From assembly GCA_022376925.1 (NCBI GenBank), contig JAIOJX010000004.1, positions 172,017,501 to 172,081,500 of the forward strand: a stretch of DNA of 64,000 nt, read 5' to 3'. Made by a program: the position numbers and the translations under genes. The first letter of the stretch is position 1. Each line of letters begins with the position of its first letter. This document shows positions 24,301 to 36,300 of the stretch, piece by piece. The stretch is from Tragulus kanchil. Lineage: Eukaryota; Chordata; Mammalia; Artiodactyla; Tragulidae. A model generated the notes under the pieces. It made no database searches and had not been told where the DNA came from. It saw only the letters and a list, made by a program, of their open reading frames with translations.

Positions 24301-27300
24301 TATGGTTAGGTGATTATACATCTGATATGATGGGCCTCAGAGAAAAATCCAGATCAGTCTGCAGACATATTCTAAGAACTAATTAAAGAGTTTAGCAAGG
24401 CAGGTGCCTGTGAGAGGGTAGGTGTGTGTAATCAGTTGCATTCTGGCCCACCAGCCGCAGCGTCTTTAAAATGTAGCTCACAGAGGAGGGGGAGGTGACC
24501 GCAGCGAGAGGCCCTGCTAGAGACTGCGGCAGTCTGGCTTCTGGGAGCAGAGGAGATGCTGGCCGGGCCGGGCCGGTTCAGGGCGGGTCACTATGTAGAG
24601 ACCTGAGCCCTGGTCATTCAAGGGTCGGGCAGGAGGAGGAATGGCTAGCGCTGGGGCGAGGCCCCTGGGGAGGGGCAGGGACCTGTCCTGGAAGGGCAGA
24701 GAAAGGCAGGCAGGAGGAGGGGTTGCTAGTGGCTTTTCCTTTTTTACACGGGAGGTTTTCTGAGTCCACGGGCCACAGCATCTGATGGGGTGCAGGTGGA
24801 GGCCCAGGCTCTGTGCCCAAGGCGTCGCCTGCACGCTCGGCTCACTGCACCGTCCCCGGGGCCCTGGGAGGGGGCGGGATTCCTGCTCACAGGGAGGGGC
24901 CCCGGGGCCAGCGAGGCTGAGTGACGGGCCCGGGGCAGACCGGTCAGAGGGCACGTGTCCATCGCTCAGTGGTGACCCTGATGGCCCTGTGGAGACACGG
25001 GGCCAGCCAACATCCCGTGGCCTACACAGTGACTCCAGGAGGTTCAAAGGTTGCTCCCCGGCTCCTGGTCTCACCCACGGTGAGCAGCAGGCCGGTCCAG
25101 CGGCCACGGGCTCCCGACATAGGTACCATCTCTTCATCCCTCGTGCGGGGAGGAGTCGTGATGGTCACTGTATCAGCTCTGCCAAAGGCCCCGCCCCTAG
25201 GAGCGCCCCGGTCTCCGCCCCCACGGCCGGCACGCAGACCTGCACACGGATGGTAGCCCGGGAGGGACAGCTGCCACGGTGGCACGGCCGGGTCAGAGCA
25301 CGGCTGAGCAGGACGGTCCCTTCACTGTCCCGCCGGAGGGACCAGTCCGGACAGTTCGGGGATCTGGTTGTCCAGCGTCCGAGGCGCTGACCAGTGCCAC
25401 GGAGCTGCATGGGCTCCTGGAAGTTATGGTTAGGTGATTATACATCTGATATGATGGGCCTCAGAGAAAAATCCAGATCAGTCTGCAGACATATTCTAAG
25501 AACTAATTAAAGAGTTTAGCAAGGCAGGTGCCTGTGAGAGGGTAGGTGTGTGTAATCAGTTGCATTCTGGCCCACCAGCCGCAGCGTCTTTAAAATGTAG
25601 CTCACAGAGGAGGGGGAGGTGACCGCAGCGAGAGGCCCTGCTAGAGACTGCGGCAGTCTGGCTTCTGGGAGCAGAGGAGATGCTGGCCGGGCCGGGCCGG
25701 TTCAGGGCGGGTCACTATGTAGAGACCTGAGCCCTGGTCATTCAAGGGTCGGGCAGGAGGAGGAATGGCTAGCGCTGGGGCGAGGCCCCTGGGGAGGGGC
25801 AGGGACCTGTCCTGGAAGGGCAGAGAAAGGCAGGCAGGAGGAGGGGTTGCTAGTGGCTTTTCCTTTTTTACACGGGAGGTTTTCTGAGTCCACGGGCCAC
25901 AGCATCTGATGGGGTGCAGGTGGAGGCCCAGGCTCTGTGCCCAAGGCGTCGCCTGCACGCTCGGCTCACTGCACCGTCCCCGGGGCCCTGGGAGGGGGCG
26001 GGATTCCTGCTCACAGGGAGGGGCCCCGGGGCCAGCGAGGCTGAGTGACGGGCCCGGGGCAGACCGGTCAGAGGGCACGTGTCCATCGCTCAGTGGTGAC
26101 CCTGATGGCCCTGTGGAGACACGGGGCCAGCCAACATCCCGTGGCCTACACAGTGACTCCAGGAGGTTCAAAGGTTGCTCCCCGGCTCCTGGTCTCACCC
26201 ACGGTGAGCAGCAGGCCGGTCCAGCGGCCACGGGCTCCCGACATAGGTACCATCTCTTCATCCCTCGTGCGGGGAGGAGTCGTGATGGTCACTGTATCAG
26301 CTCTGCCAAAGGCCCCGCCCCTAGGAGCGCCCCGGTCTCCGCCCCCACGGCCGGCACGCAGACCTGCACACGGATGGTAGCCCGGGAGGGACAGCTGCCA
26401 CGGTGGCACGGCCGGGTCAGAGCACGGCTGAGCAGGACGGTCCCTTCACTGTCCCGCCGGAGGGACCAGTCCGGACAGTTCGGGGATCTGGTTGTCCAGC
26501 GTCCGAGGCGCTGCCCAAGCAGCGCCGCCTCTGCAGGCAGCCCCGTGCCACGGACGGCCCTGGCCGAGTCTCCCTTTTAGGAAGTGGACCGCGGTGACCG
26601 GGGAGGGGGTGGGTGGGGCGGAGGCCGGAGGTCAGAGGGGCAGCCCCGGTGGCGGCGTGCTAGGTCTGGCAAGTGGAGCTCAGGCCAGGGCGGCAGGAGG
26701 AGGAGGGCTAGAGTCGGACTGGGTGGACGTGGAGGGAGGGGCAGGAGAAGGCGCGACGCCTCCGGGTCCAGGAGGGGGTGCCACGCGGCCGGCGGCAGCG
26801 GGCTCTGGGCGAGCCTGCACACACCTCTCCTGGGGGCTGAGCTGGGCCTGGGGAGGCAGGCTTCCCGCGAAGAGGAGGCGTGTCTGTGGGAGAGGATGCG
26901 CCGTCAACAAAAAGACACAGATGGCATTTCTGGTTCGCGGAGCCCGCTGGCGCTCTCCCTCGGTCAGAGCCGGCAGGCAGGGGACCCTCCGGAGGAGGGT
27001 GTTGGGGAGACAGGCAGGGCGTCCAAGCGGACAGCCTTGAGAGGGCTCCAGGATGGCCTGGAAGGCCCGCCGGGCCTGGCCCCGAGGACGGGCCCACGTT
27101 TGTCCGTCTCCCAGGGCAGTGGGGGCACGGGACCGGCTGGGCCACCGCTCCGCGCCCGCCAGGCTCCGCACCCTCTCCCTGCCCGCACGTCCCCGTGGCC
27201 ACCTCAGCCAGGGGAAGCCGAGGCGGGGGGCTGCGTGCAAAACCCTCCAAGGGAGAAGGGCGGCGACGGGCCCTCCTTGCAGCCGGTGGGAAAGGCTCGG

Positions 27301-30300
27301 AGGCTGCCGCTGGCTCTCAGGCTCCGACTCACGGCTCCCGGAAGGAGCGCGGAGCAGCCTCCGCGGGCTGGCGGGCCCGGAGAGGAGAGGAGTGCCGCGC
27401 ACATCATTCTGGGGCTTGGCGCCGTGCCTGGTTTTGATGGGGTTTCTGTAAACTCGCAATCCCCTCTCTGGGCGAGGTTTTCATCTCCAAGATTACCGGC
27501 TTTTTTTGCGCGTTTTTCCTCCGGCCCCATTACATTTTGAAATGTCGATTTCTGACACTTGATTTTTCCCCAAAGGTGGCCCCTGGGTAGCCCGGAGGGA
27601 CAGCTGCCACGGTGGCACGGCCGGGTCAGAGCACGGCTGAGCAGGACGGTCCCTTCACTGTCCCGCCGGAGGGACCAGTCCGGACAGTTCGGGGATCTGG
27701 TTGTCCAGCGTCCGAGGCGCTGCCCAAGCAGCGCCGCCTCTGCAGGCAGCCCCGTGCCACGGACGGCCCTGGCCGAGTCTCCCTTTTAGGAAGTGGACCG
27801 CGGTGACCGGGGAGGGGGTGGGTGGGGCGGAGGCCGGAGGTCAGAGGGGCAGCCCCGGTGGCGGCGTGCTAGGTCTGGCAAGTGGAGCTCAGGCCAGGGC
27901 GGCAGGAGGAGGAGGGCTAGAGTCGGACTGGGTGGACGTGGAGGGAGGGGCAGGAGAAGGCGCGACGCCTCCGGGTCCAGGAGGGGGTGCCACGCGGCCG
28001 GCGGCAGCGGGCTCTGGGCGAGCCTGCACACACCTCTCCTGGGGGCTGAGCTGGGCCTGGGGAGGCAGGCTTCCCGCGAAGAGGAGGCGTGTCTGTGGGA
28101 GAGGATGCGCCGTCAACAAAAAGACACAGATGGCATTTCTGGTTCGCGGAGCCCGCTGGCGCTCTCCCTCGGTCAGAGCCGGCAGGCAGGGGACCCTCCG
28201 GAGGAGGGTGTTGGGGAGACAGGCAGGGCGTCCCAAGCGGACAGCCTTGAGAGGGCTCCAGGATGGCCTGGAAGGCCCGCCGGGCCTGGCCCCGAGGACG
28301 GGCCCACGTTTGTCCGTCTCCCAGGGCAGTGGGGGCACGGGACCGGCTGGGCCACCGCTCCGCGCCCGCCAGGCTCCGCACCCTCTCCCTGCCCGCACGT
28401 CCCCGTGGCCACCTCAGCCAGGGGAAGCCGAGGCGGGGGGCTGCGTGCAAAACCCTCCAAGGGAGAAGGGCGGCGACGGGCCCTCCTTGCAGCCGGTGGG
28501 AAAGGCTCGGAGGCTGCCGCTGGCTCTCAGGCTCCGACTCACGGCTCCCGGAAGGAGCGCGGAGCAGCCTCCGCGGGCTGGCGGGCCCGGAGAGGAGAGG
28601 AGTGCCGCGCACATCATTCTGGGGCTTGGCGCCGTGCCTGGTTTTGATGGGGTTTCTGTAAACTCGCAATCCCCTCTCTGGGCGAGGTTTTCATCTCCAA
28701 GATTACCGGCAGGTTGAGATGATTTATTGTGCATTAGCGTTTGCCTTTGTTCTGTTTCTGGAAAAGCTCCGGCCCCATTACATTTTGAAATGTCGATTTC
28801 TGACACTTGATTTTTTCCCCCAAAGGTGGTTTTGTGCATTTACTTTCCACGTTATATAAGGCAGCACACCAGACTCCTCCTCCCTTTCCCTTCTGCCAAG
28901 GCAGCCGCGGGTCCCGGGTGGCTCAGTGGCGAAGAACCCACCTGCCAAGGCGGGAGGTGCAGGCTCAACCCCTGGGCAGGAGCGGTCCCCTGGAGCAGGA
29001 AATGGCAACCCACTCCAGTACGCGTGCCCGGAGAGTCCCACAGACAGAAGAGCCTGGCGGGCTGCAGTCCGCGAGGCTGCTTAGAGTCGGACGCGACTGA
29101 GCCCATGCCTGCGCCCGCCGCGGGGGCCTGGGCGCCGGAGCTGTGTGGGGCTGGCCCAGCCTCAGGCCAGGCTGACCCTTCTGCCCTTCTCAGGGGTGGA
29201 CGCCCCCATTTCCTGCCCAGCGTCTGAGGCAGAGGGCGTGTCTCCTGTCATCCCCCAAGAGTCTGTTTTTACTTCTGCTTGGGTTCCTGCTTTGTGCTGT
29301 ATTTGACAAGTGTTAATCCTAAAATGGTTCCCTCCCTCATCTCCGGGGTTTTGTTTCTGGAGAGGACACGGCCCAGCGGGTGGACCCAGCGGCAGGCGGC
29401 ACTGGTGCTCCGGCGAACCTGGGCCCTGGGGAGCCCCCGCGGCAAGGCTGCGCCGGACTGAGGGAGAGGCCGCCCTGAGTGGCAGGTGGCGGCCATGTCT
29501 CCAGCTCTTGTGTCTGTTGGGGTGGTGGTGTCTCTGGCATGGACAGTGAGACCACGGGAGGCCCGGCTGCCGGGATTGGTCAGCATGCCGCGGGGTGTGG
29601 CTCCAAGGGGTGTGGCTCGGGGGCGTGGCTCCCATGGGTGGGGCTCTGGGGGTGGGCTCTCAGGGGCTTGAATCACGGGGGTGTGGCTCCCAGTGGGTAC
29701 GACTCCCAGGGGGTGTGGCTCCCAGGGGCGTGACTTCCGGGGGTGTTGCTCCGGGGTGTTGCTCCCAGTGGGTGCGGCTCCAGGGGTGTGACTTCCGGGG
29801 GTGTGGCTCCCAGTGGGTATGGCTCTTGGGTGCGGCTCCAGGGGTTTGGCTCCGGGGGCGCTGACGGCTGCCTCTCCCGCAGTTCCTGTGCACAGTGATC
29901 GCCATCCTCCTGCACTACGTCTACATGAGCACCTTCGCCTGGACCTTCGTGGAGAGCCTGCACGTCTACCGCATGCTGACCGAGGTGCGCAACATCGACG
30001 CCGGGCCCATGCGCTTCTACTACGTCGTGGGCTGGGGCATCCCGGCCATCGTCACAGGTGAGCCTGTGCGGAGCAGCCCCCGCTGGACGCCCAGACCAGG
30101 GGCCAGCCTCCACACGGGGCGCCCTCGGGGCATCGCAGGAACCCAGGTCAGCGCGCCCAGGCACTGCGGCAGAGCGCTCTGGCCTCCTCCTGGGAACCCA
30201 GCCCAGGAGGGGCACCTGCACCCGTATCTGCTCACGCGAGTGTGACCCCCCTGCGTCTCCTGCCAGCTGGGAGCTCCTGGAGGGCTGGGCTCAGGCCAGT

Positions 30301-33300
30301 GCAGGCTTCTGTCGGTGACACCTAGTAGACGAAACATGCCATGTCTGCCCACTTTGTGGAAAGATGGGTGGATGAACGAGTGGGTGACTGATGGACAGAT
30401 GAGTGGGTGCACAGGTAAGTGAGCAGATGGGTGGATAGAGAGATTGGTGAGTGGGTGGATGCGTGGAGAGACGGCTGGCTGGCTGGATGGATGGACGGAG
30501 AGATGGGGTGGGTGGGTGGAAGAACCAGCTAGTGAATGAACGGAGCAGCAGCACTCCCTCGGCACACGTTTCACAGAATATCAGCACGTCAGCGTGCCTC
30601 CTTTTGGGAAAGACCCCGCTGGTGTCCCCGAGGGCCAGCAGCACTCTCTGTCCTTGAAGCCCCTGGGTTCTCGGGCTCCGGACACGAAGCCTGAGGCCGG
30701 GGCCGTGGAGAAGGGCGGGGGCCGCCCTGGCCCCGTCCGGCAGCCGCCCTGGGTCAGCGGCGGGGCGGGCACAGCTCCTGTGGGGGCATCGCCAGCCGGC
30801 CTCCAGCTCGGCTCCGGCCCAGACAGTCGGGGCACGGGGCTGTCCTGTTGTGACTCCTTTCGCTGGGCCCCGGGGACTCTGAGTGACTGTGTCACCTCCA
30901 TCCAGGGCTGCTGGGGAGGACAGTGGGACCTCCCATGCCAGAAGCCGCCTCCTCTTGGCCCAGAGACTGAACACGGCCGACACGCTACGGCACGTGTTTC
31001 TGTGCAGTGTCTGCTCAACTTTTGAGAAAGGCGCCGAGTCAGGTAGTCTCTGAACCCCAAAGACCGGGAAGAACGTGGCTCGGAGCAGCTGGTGTTGGGG
31101 GCCTCCCGCTGCCTGTCTACTGAACCCTGAAGCAAGGACCAGGTCATGCTCAGACACTCAGGCCACCGTCTCATGTTTAACGTCATCTTCAGTCTGCTCA
31201 GAGTGTCAGCTATCATGTGGGTTTTTTTTTTAATTAGCAAATTAATCTCAGAACCCAGAATGTCAGATTTTATCTCTCTATGGAGAGAAGTGAAGAAGTC
31301 AGCTCAAAAGTATTTGCCTGTTTGCTTATTTTACCAGGGGAGGAGTTAAAGTTTGCCTCTGCTTTTCTGGGCTTCCCTGGTGGCTCCGACGGTAAAGAAT
31401 CTGCCTCCAGTGCAGGAGGCCCGGGTTCGATCCCTGGGTCAGGAAGATTCCCCTGGAGAAGGGAATGGCTGCCCACTCCAGCGTTCTTGGTGGGAGGGTC
31501 CCATGGACAGAGGGGCACAGTGGCTACAGCCTGCGGGGTCACAGACACAGCTGAGCAACACTTTTCCGTGCCCCCAGATAACTGATAGTGTGGTTTCCGA
31601 TCTGTAATGTACCCCATGGACAATCTGTCCATGGCTCGGGGCCTTAAGGCAAGGGGTTCACTCCACACACAGGTGAAGATGAACCCCAGTCCCTAATGGG
31701 CAACCCCAGGGTCAAGCTCAGGAAGGCGATGTCCTGGCTGGCGTGGGCTGAGCCTTAAGGGTAGGTGTTTTCATTTCAGGGCTTCTGAGACAAAGTACCA
31801 CACGCTAGGGGCTTAAAAGACAAAACAGAAGCGTACTCTCTCACAGGCCTGGAAGCCAGAACACAGGATCAGGTGTGGGCAGGGCGGGTTTCTTCTGGAG
31901 GCTCCGAGGGAGACCCACCTCCCTCTGGGTCCGGGCTGCGGGCAGCCCTGGCTGGGGGCTTCGTCCTCCAGTCTCCTCCCTCACGTGTCTGAGCCGCCCG
32001 GGAGAGACTGTGTAACACGGCCGACATCGCCCCCCGGGCTGCTGGGAGGACAGTGGGACCTCCCATGCCAGAAGCCGCCTCCTCTTGGCCCAGAGACTGA
32101 ACACGGCCGACACGCTACGGCACGTGTTTCTGTGCAGTGTCTGCTCAACTTTTGAGAAAGGCGCCGAGTCAGGTAGTCTCTGAACCCCAAAGACCGGGAA
32201 GAACGTGGCTCGGAGCAGCTGGTGTTGGGGGCCTCCCGCTGCCTGTCTACTGAACCCTGAAGCAAGGACCAGGTCATGCTCAGACACTCAGGCCACCGTC
32301 TCATGTTTAACGTCATCTTCAGTCTGCTCAGAGTGTCAGCTATCATGTGGGTTTTTTTTTTAATTAGCAAATTAATCTCAGAACCCAGAATGTCAGATTT
32401 TATCTCTCTATGGAGAGAAGTGAAGAAGTCAGCTCAAAAGTATTTGCCTGTTTGCTTATTTTACCAGGGGAGGAGTTAAAGTTTGCCTCTGCTTTTCTGG
32501 GCTTCCCTGGTGGCTCCGACGGTAAAGAATCTGCCTCCAGTGCAGGAGGCCCGGGTTCGATCCCTGGGTCAGGAAGATTCCCCTGGAGAAGGGAATGGCT
32601 GCCCACTCCAGCGTTCTTGGTGGGAGGGTCCCATGGACAGAGGGGCACAGTGGCTACAGCCTGCGGGGTCACAGACACAGCTGAGCAACACTTTTCCGTG
32701 CCCCCAGATAACTGATAGTGTGGTTTCCGATCTGTAATGTACCCCATGGACAATCTGTCCATGGCTCGGGGCCTTAAGGCAAGGGGTTCACTCCACACAC
32801 AGGTGAAGATGAACCCCAGTCCCTAATGGGCAACCCCAGGGTCAAGCTCAGGAAGGCGATGTCCTGGCTGGCGTGGGCTGAGCCTTAAGGGTAGGTGTTT
32901 TCATTTCAGGGCTTCTGAGACAAAGTACCACACGCTAGGGGCTTAAAAGACAAAACAGAAGCGTACTCTCTCACAGGCCTGGAAGCCAGAACACAGGATC
33001 AGGTGTGGGCAGGGCGGGTTTCTTCTGGAGGCTCCGAGGGAGACCCACCTCCCTCTGGGTCCGGGCTGCGGGCAGCCCTGGCTGGGGGCTTCGTCCCTCC
33101 AGTCTCCTCCCTCACGTGTCTGTGTCCAAACCTCCCTCTCCTCCCTCTTCCGAGGATGCCGGGCACTGGATGGAGAAAGGGAAAGTGGAAGTCACTGAGT
33201 TGCATCCGAGTCTTTGCGACCCATGGAGGAGCCATGGAGTTCTCTGGGCAGGAATACTGGTGTGGGCCGCCTGTCCCCTCTCTAGGGGATCTTCCCAGCC

Positions 33301-36300
33301 CAGGGCTCCCCTCCTGCGAGCAGATTCTTTACCCGTTGAGCTACAGGGGAGCCCCAGGCCCCAGCCTAAATCTTGCACGATCTCCTCTTAGACCCTCAGT
33401 GTGATTCCATCCGCTAAGACCCTGTTTCCACATAAGGCCACCGTCAGAGATTCTGGGGCCCAGACTTGGTGTGTCTTCTCCGGGGATGCATTCAGCCCAC
33501 CACGACAGGGCACGGCGGGGAGCGGGGCTCCATCAGGGCCTGATGTCACCGTCGGCAGCGAGGGTTCCCAGGCGGGGCTCTCGGAGGCCAGACCCTCCGG
33601 AGGAGCCCGGTGGACAGTCACGGGGGCCAAGGCCCCGCCCCGCCCCCTGGACATTCAGGACCTTGGTAGAAGAAGCCCCAGCCTCGAGCGCTGTCCGCCC
33701 CCTGGTCTGACACCCGGAGGCGCGACTCCCTGGCCACGCTAGGGCGCGGTGGGCCCCGGGCTGGCCTGAGGCAGGCAGCAGGGCCACCAGGAAGCAGTCC
33801 CCACAGGTGGCCTCTCCTCTGAGGACGAGGACGACTGTCCCTGGGAGGAGGGGCCTCTCTGGGGGCTGTTTCATCCAGACACCCTCTCCAGAGGGGCAGG
33901 GACTCGGGCGGCTCTGCCCTGACTTGCTCTAGCGACGGTCCTGTGTTTTCTTAGCACCTGAGCCTCTTGCGGGAGAACTTGAGGGGCTTCCCGGGACCTC
34001 AGCGGCGATGAGCCGTGGTCTCGGCCACCGTCCAGCCCACGCGGCGCCCCCGTCCACCCCGGCCCGGCCCGGGTTCAGCCCGCAGCCAGCCTCGCTCCCG
34101 GCAGCTCTCCCACGTGCGGGGCCGTGAGGACGCTCGCCCCGCCCCGGCGGCCGGGTGCCCACAAGCCCTCCGGCGTGAGGAGTCCGGCCGGGGACCGGAG
34201 ACGCCCATCGACCGGCCCTCGGGAGGGTCCTCGCCCCAGCGTGACCCTCGCTCCTCCCCTCCCCGTCCCGCAGGACTCGCGGTGGGGCTGGACCCGCAGG
34301 GCTACGGCAACCCGGACTTCTGCTGGCTCTCCGTCCGTGACACCCTGATCTGGAGCTTCGCGGGGCCCATCGGGACCGTGATCGTCGTGAGTGCTCGGGA
34401 GCGCGGGGGCGTGGGGGCGCGGGCGGCCGGGTGCCCCTCGGCGCACCGGCTTGGGGGTGCTGAGGGCTGCCAGGCTGCCGGCCCCGCTGAGCGTCCGGGC
34501 GGGACGGGCGGGGCTGACCTCGCGGGAGGGGCCTCGTCCTCAGGCCGTGGCTCCCAGGCTTTGGTCCACGTCCGCGTCCACGGGGAGGCTGCTCATCCTC
34601 TGCCCCCGCAGGCCCCTGGGCGCTGACACCTCATTCTGGTCACCTCCCGAAATGAGGGCTGAAGACCCTCAGAAGCCCTTGGGTGTGGGAGGTCTGTTGA
34701 GACAGTACAGCGGAGCTGGCCTCCCGACGTGGCGTTTCTCTGTTGTTTTTCTTTTCCACAGGTCAACACAGTGATCTTTGTCCTGTCTGCAAAGGTTTCC
34801 TGCCAGAGGAAGCGCCATTATTATGAAAGAAAACGGGTCGTGTAAGTAGAGGCTAAACCCGGCCCGTGCCAACCCCTGCCCGTCAGCTCTACACACCAGG
34901 CAGAGCCCAAGGAAGCGCCCGTCACCCAGCGGGCTAGCCCCGGGGGCACGGCAGCCATGTCGGGGGCATCCGCAGGCCGCAGCGAGGGGGGCCCGGCCGC
35001 GTCTGGACGTGTTTGGGCTTCGCTGAGCAGAGTCGGGATCCGAGCTGGACATCGCGGAGGAAAGGGAGGGAGCTGACCGCAGGGCCGGCGCGGGTGGCCG
35101 GGGCGGCCGCCTGGAGCAGGCGGGTGGCGAGCCGGAGCCCAGAGGGCGTGGGAGGGAGACGCACGGGCTTTGGTGGCAGAGTCGCTGAGGGGAGAAGAGT
35201 GAGCAGTGACCCCGGGGTCCTCGCCTGGGATGGGCAGGGGGAGGGGACGGTGACCCTCAGACGGGGTGGGGTGGGACAGTCTGGGGGCGCCATAGGAGAG
35301 GAGGAGCTTGCCTGGTGGGAGGATTCAGCACAGGAAGCGTGGGCCCCAAGGAGGGGGAGCCTCCCGTGTTTGTGGCTGGAAGAGGGCAGGGGCCGCGGGA
35401 AAGCCTGAACAGCCAGGGCAGCGGTGGGAGCACTCAGCATGGAGCCTGGCGCCACGGAAGGGTCAGGACAGCGTGCCCACGGGGCCGGGTGACCCCAGCT
35501 GAGGGCAGGAAGGGGAGGAGGGGCTTTGGGCAGCAGGAGGCAGCTGCCCCCCAGGCCTTGTAGGAAGCGTCTGGCATGGCTGCGGAGGGGCAGAGGCCGC
35601 GGCAGGGGCCACAGGGGCGGGGCCTGGCCATCGCCTCGCGGCCCTCTGCGTCCTCCCCGACTCGTGTGCACCTTTCCTGGCCCTCGACACACCAGTCCCT
35701 CCCCTCAAGCCCCCACGAGGGGCGCACATTGCCAGCCCCCTTAGAGCTGGGGGACTGTGGCCGAGAGCAGGGAGTCCTTGCTGGGAGCCGGCACGGTGGG
35801 CTGCTGCCCCCTTTCTCGCCACCCACTTCCCCCGGGTCCGCGGAAACTCCGGGGCCTGTGCTGTCTGGAGTCGGGCGGCTGCGGCGGGCTGTTGCCTGTC
35901 CTGGCTCTAAGCTTCTTGTCTGCCTCTTCGCTTGCTCTCTGCCTCTCCACTAGGCTCCATCCTCCTCCCCCGTGAGCCTCCTGGAAGTTGCTTGGAAAGG
36001 GTGCGGGAAGGAAAGAGGGTGGATGATGGACGGACAGATGGACGGAGGGGTGGAGGGGTGGGTGGAGGGGCTGGCGGTGGACGGAGGCGTGCACTCAGCC
36101 TGTCCCCCACCCCGCAGCGCCCTCCTGCGGACGGCCTTCCTGCTGCTGCTGCTCATCAGCGCCACCTGGCTGCTGGGGCTGCTGGCCGTCAACAGCGACG
36201 TGCTCGCCTTCCACTACCTCTTCGCCGTCTTCAGCTGCCTGCAGGTGGGCGGCTGGCCGACAGAGGCCCGGCGGGGTCAGCCCTGGTGAGGTCACGGGTC

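Larger units (their letters stand above)
22300..24567 (+). repeat. Tandem duplication 8 (TM1-TM2 exon)
   Basis: About 22300-23470 and 23470-24567, offset 1,097. Copy 2 lacks roughly 70-90 bases just before the exon. Confidence 0.92.
30905..33122 (+). repeat. Tandem duplication 11 (intron)
   Basis: 30905-31991 and 32036-33122, offset 1,130. Includes a Bov-tA SINE in each copy. Confidence 0.95.

Noticed and set aside
30360..30535. CRISPR-like or regulatory array
   Set aside because: Simple tetranucleotide and minisatellite repeats without spacers, in mammalian intron DNA.
31371..31562. tRNA gene suggested by ggttcgatccc boxes
   Set aside because: These are tRNA-derived heads of Bov-tA and CHR SINEs; no cloverleaf-complete tRNA was seen.
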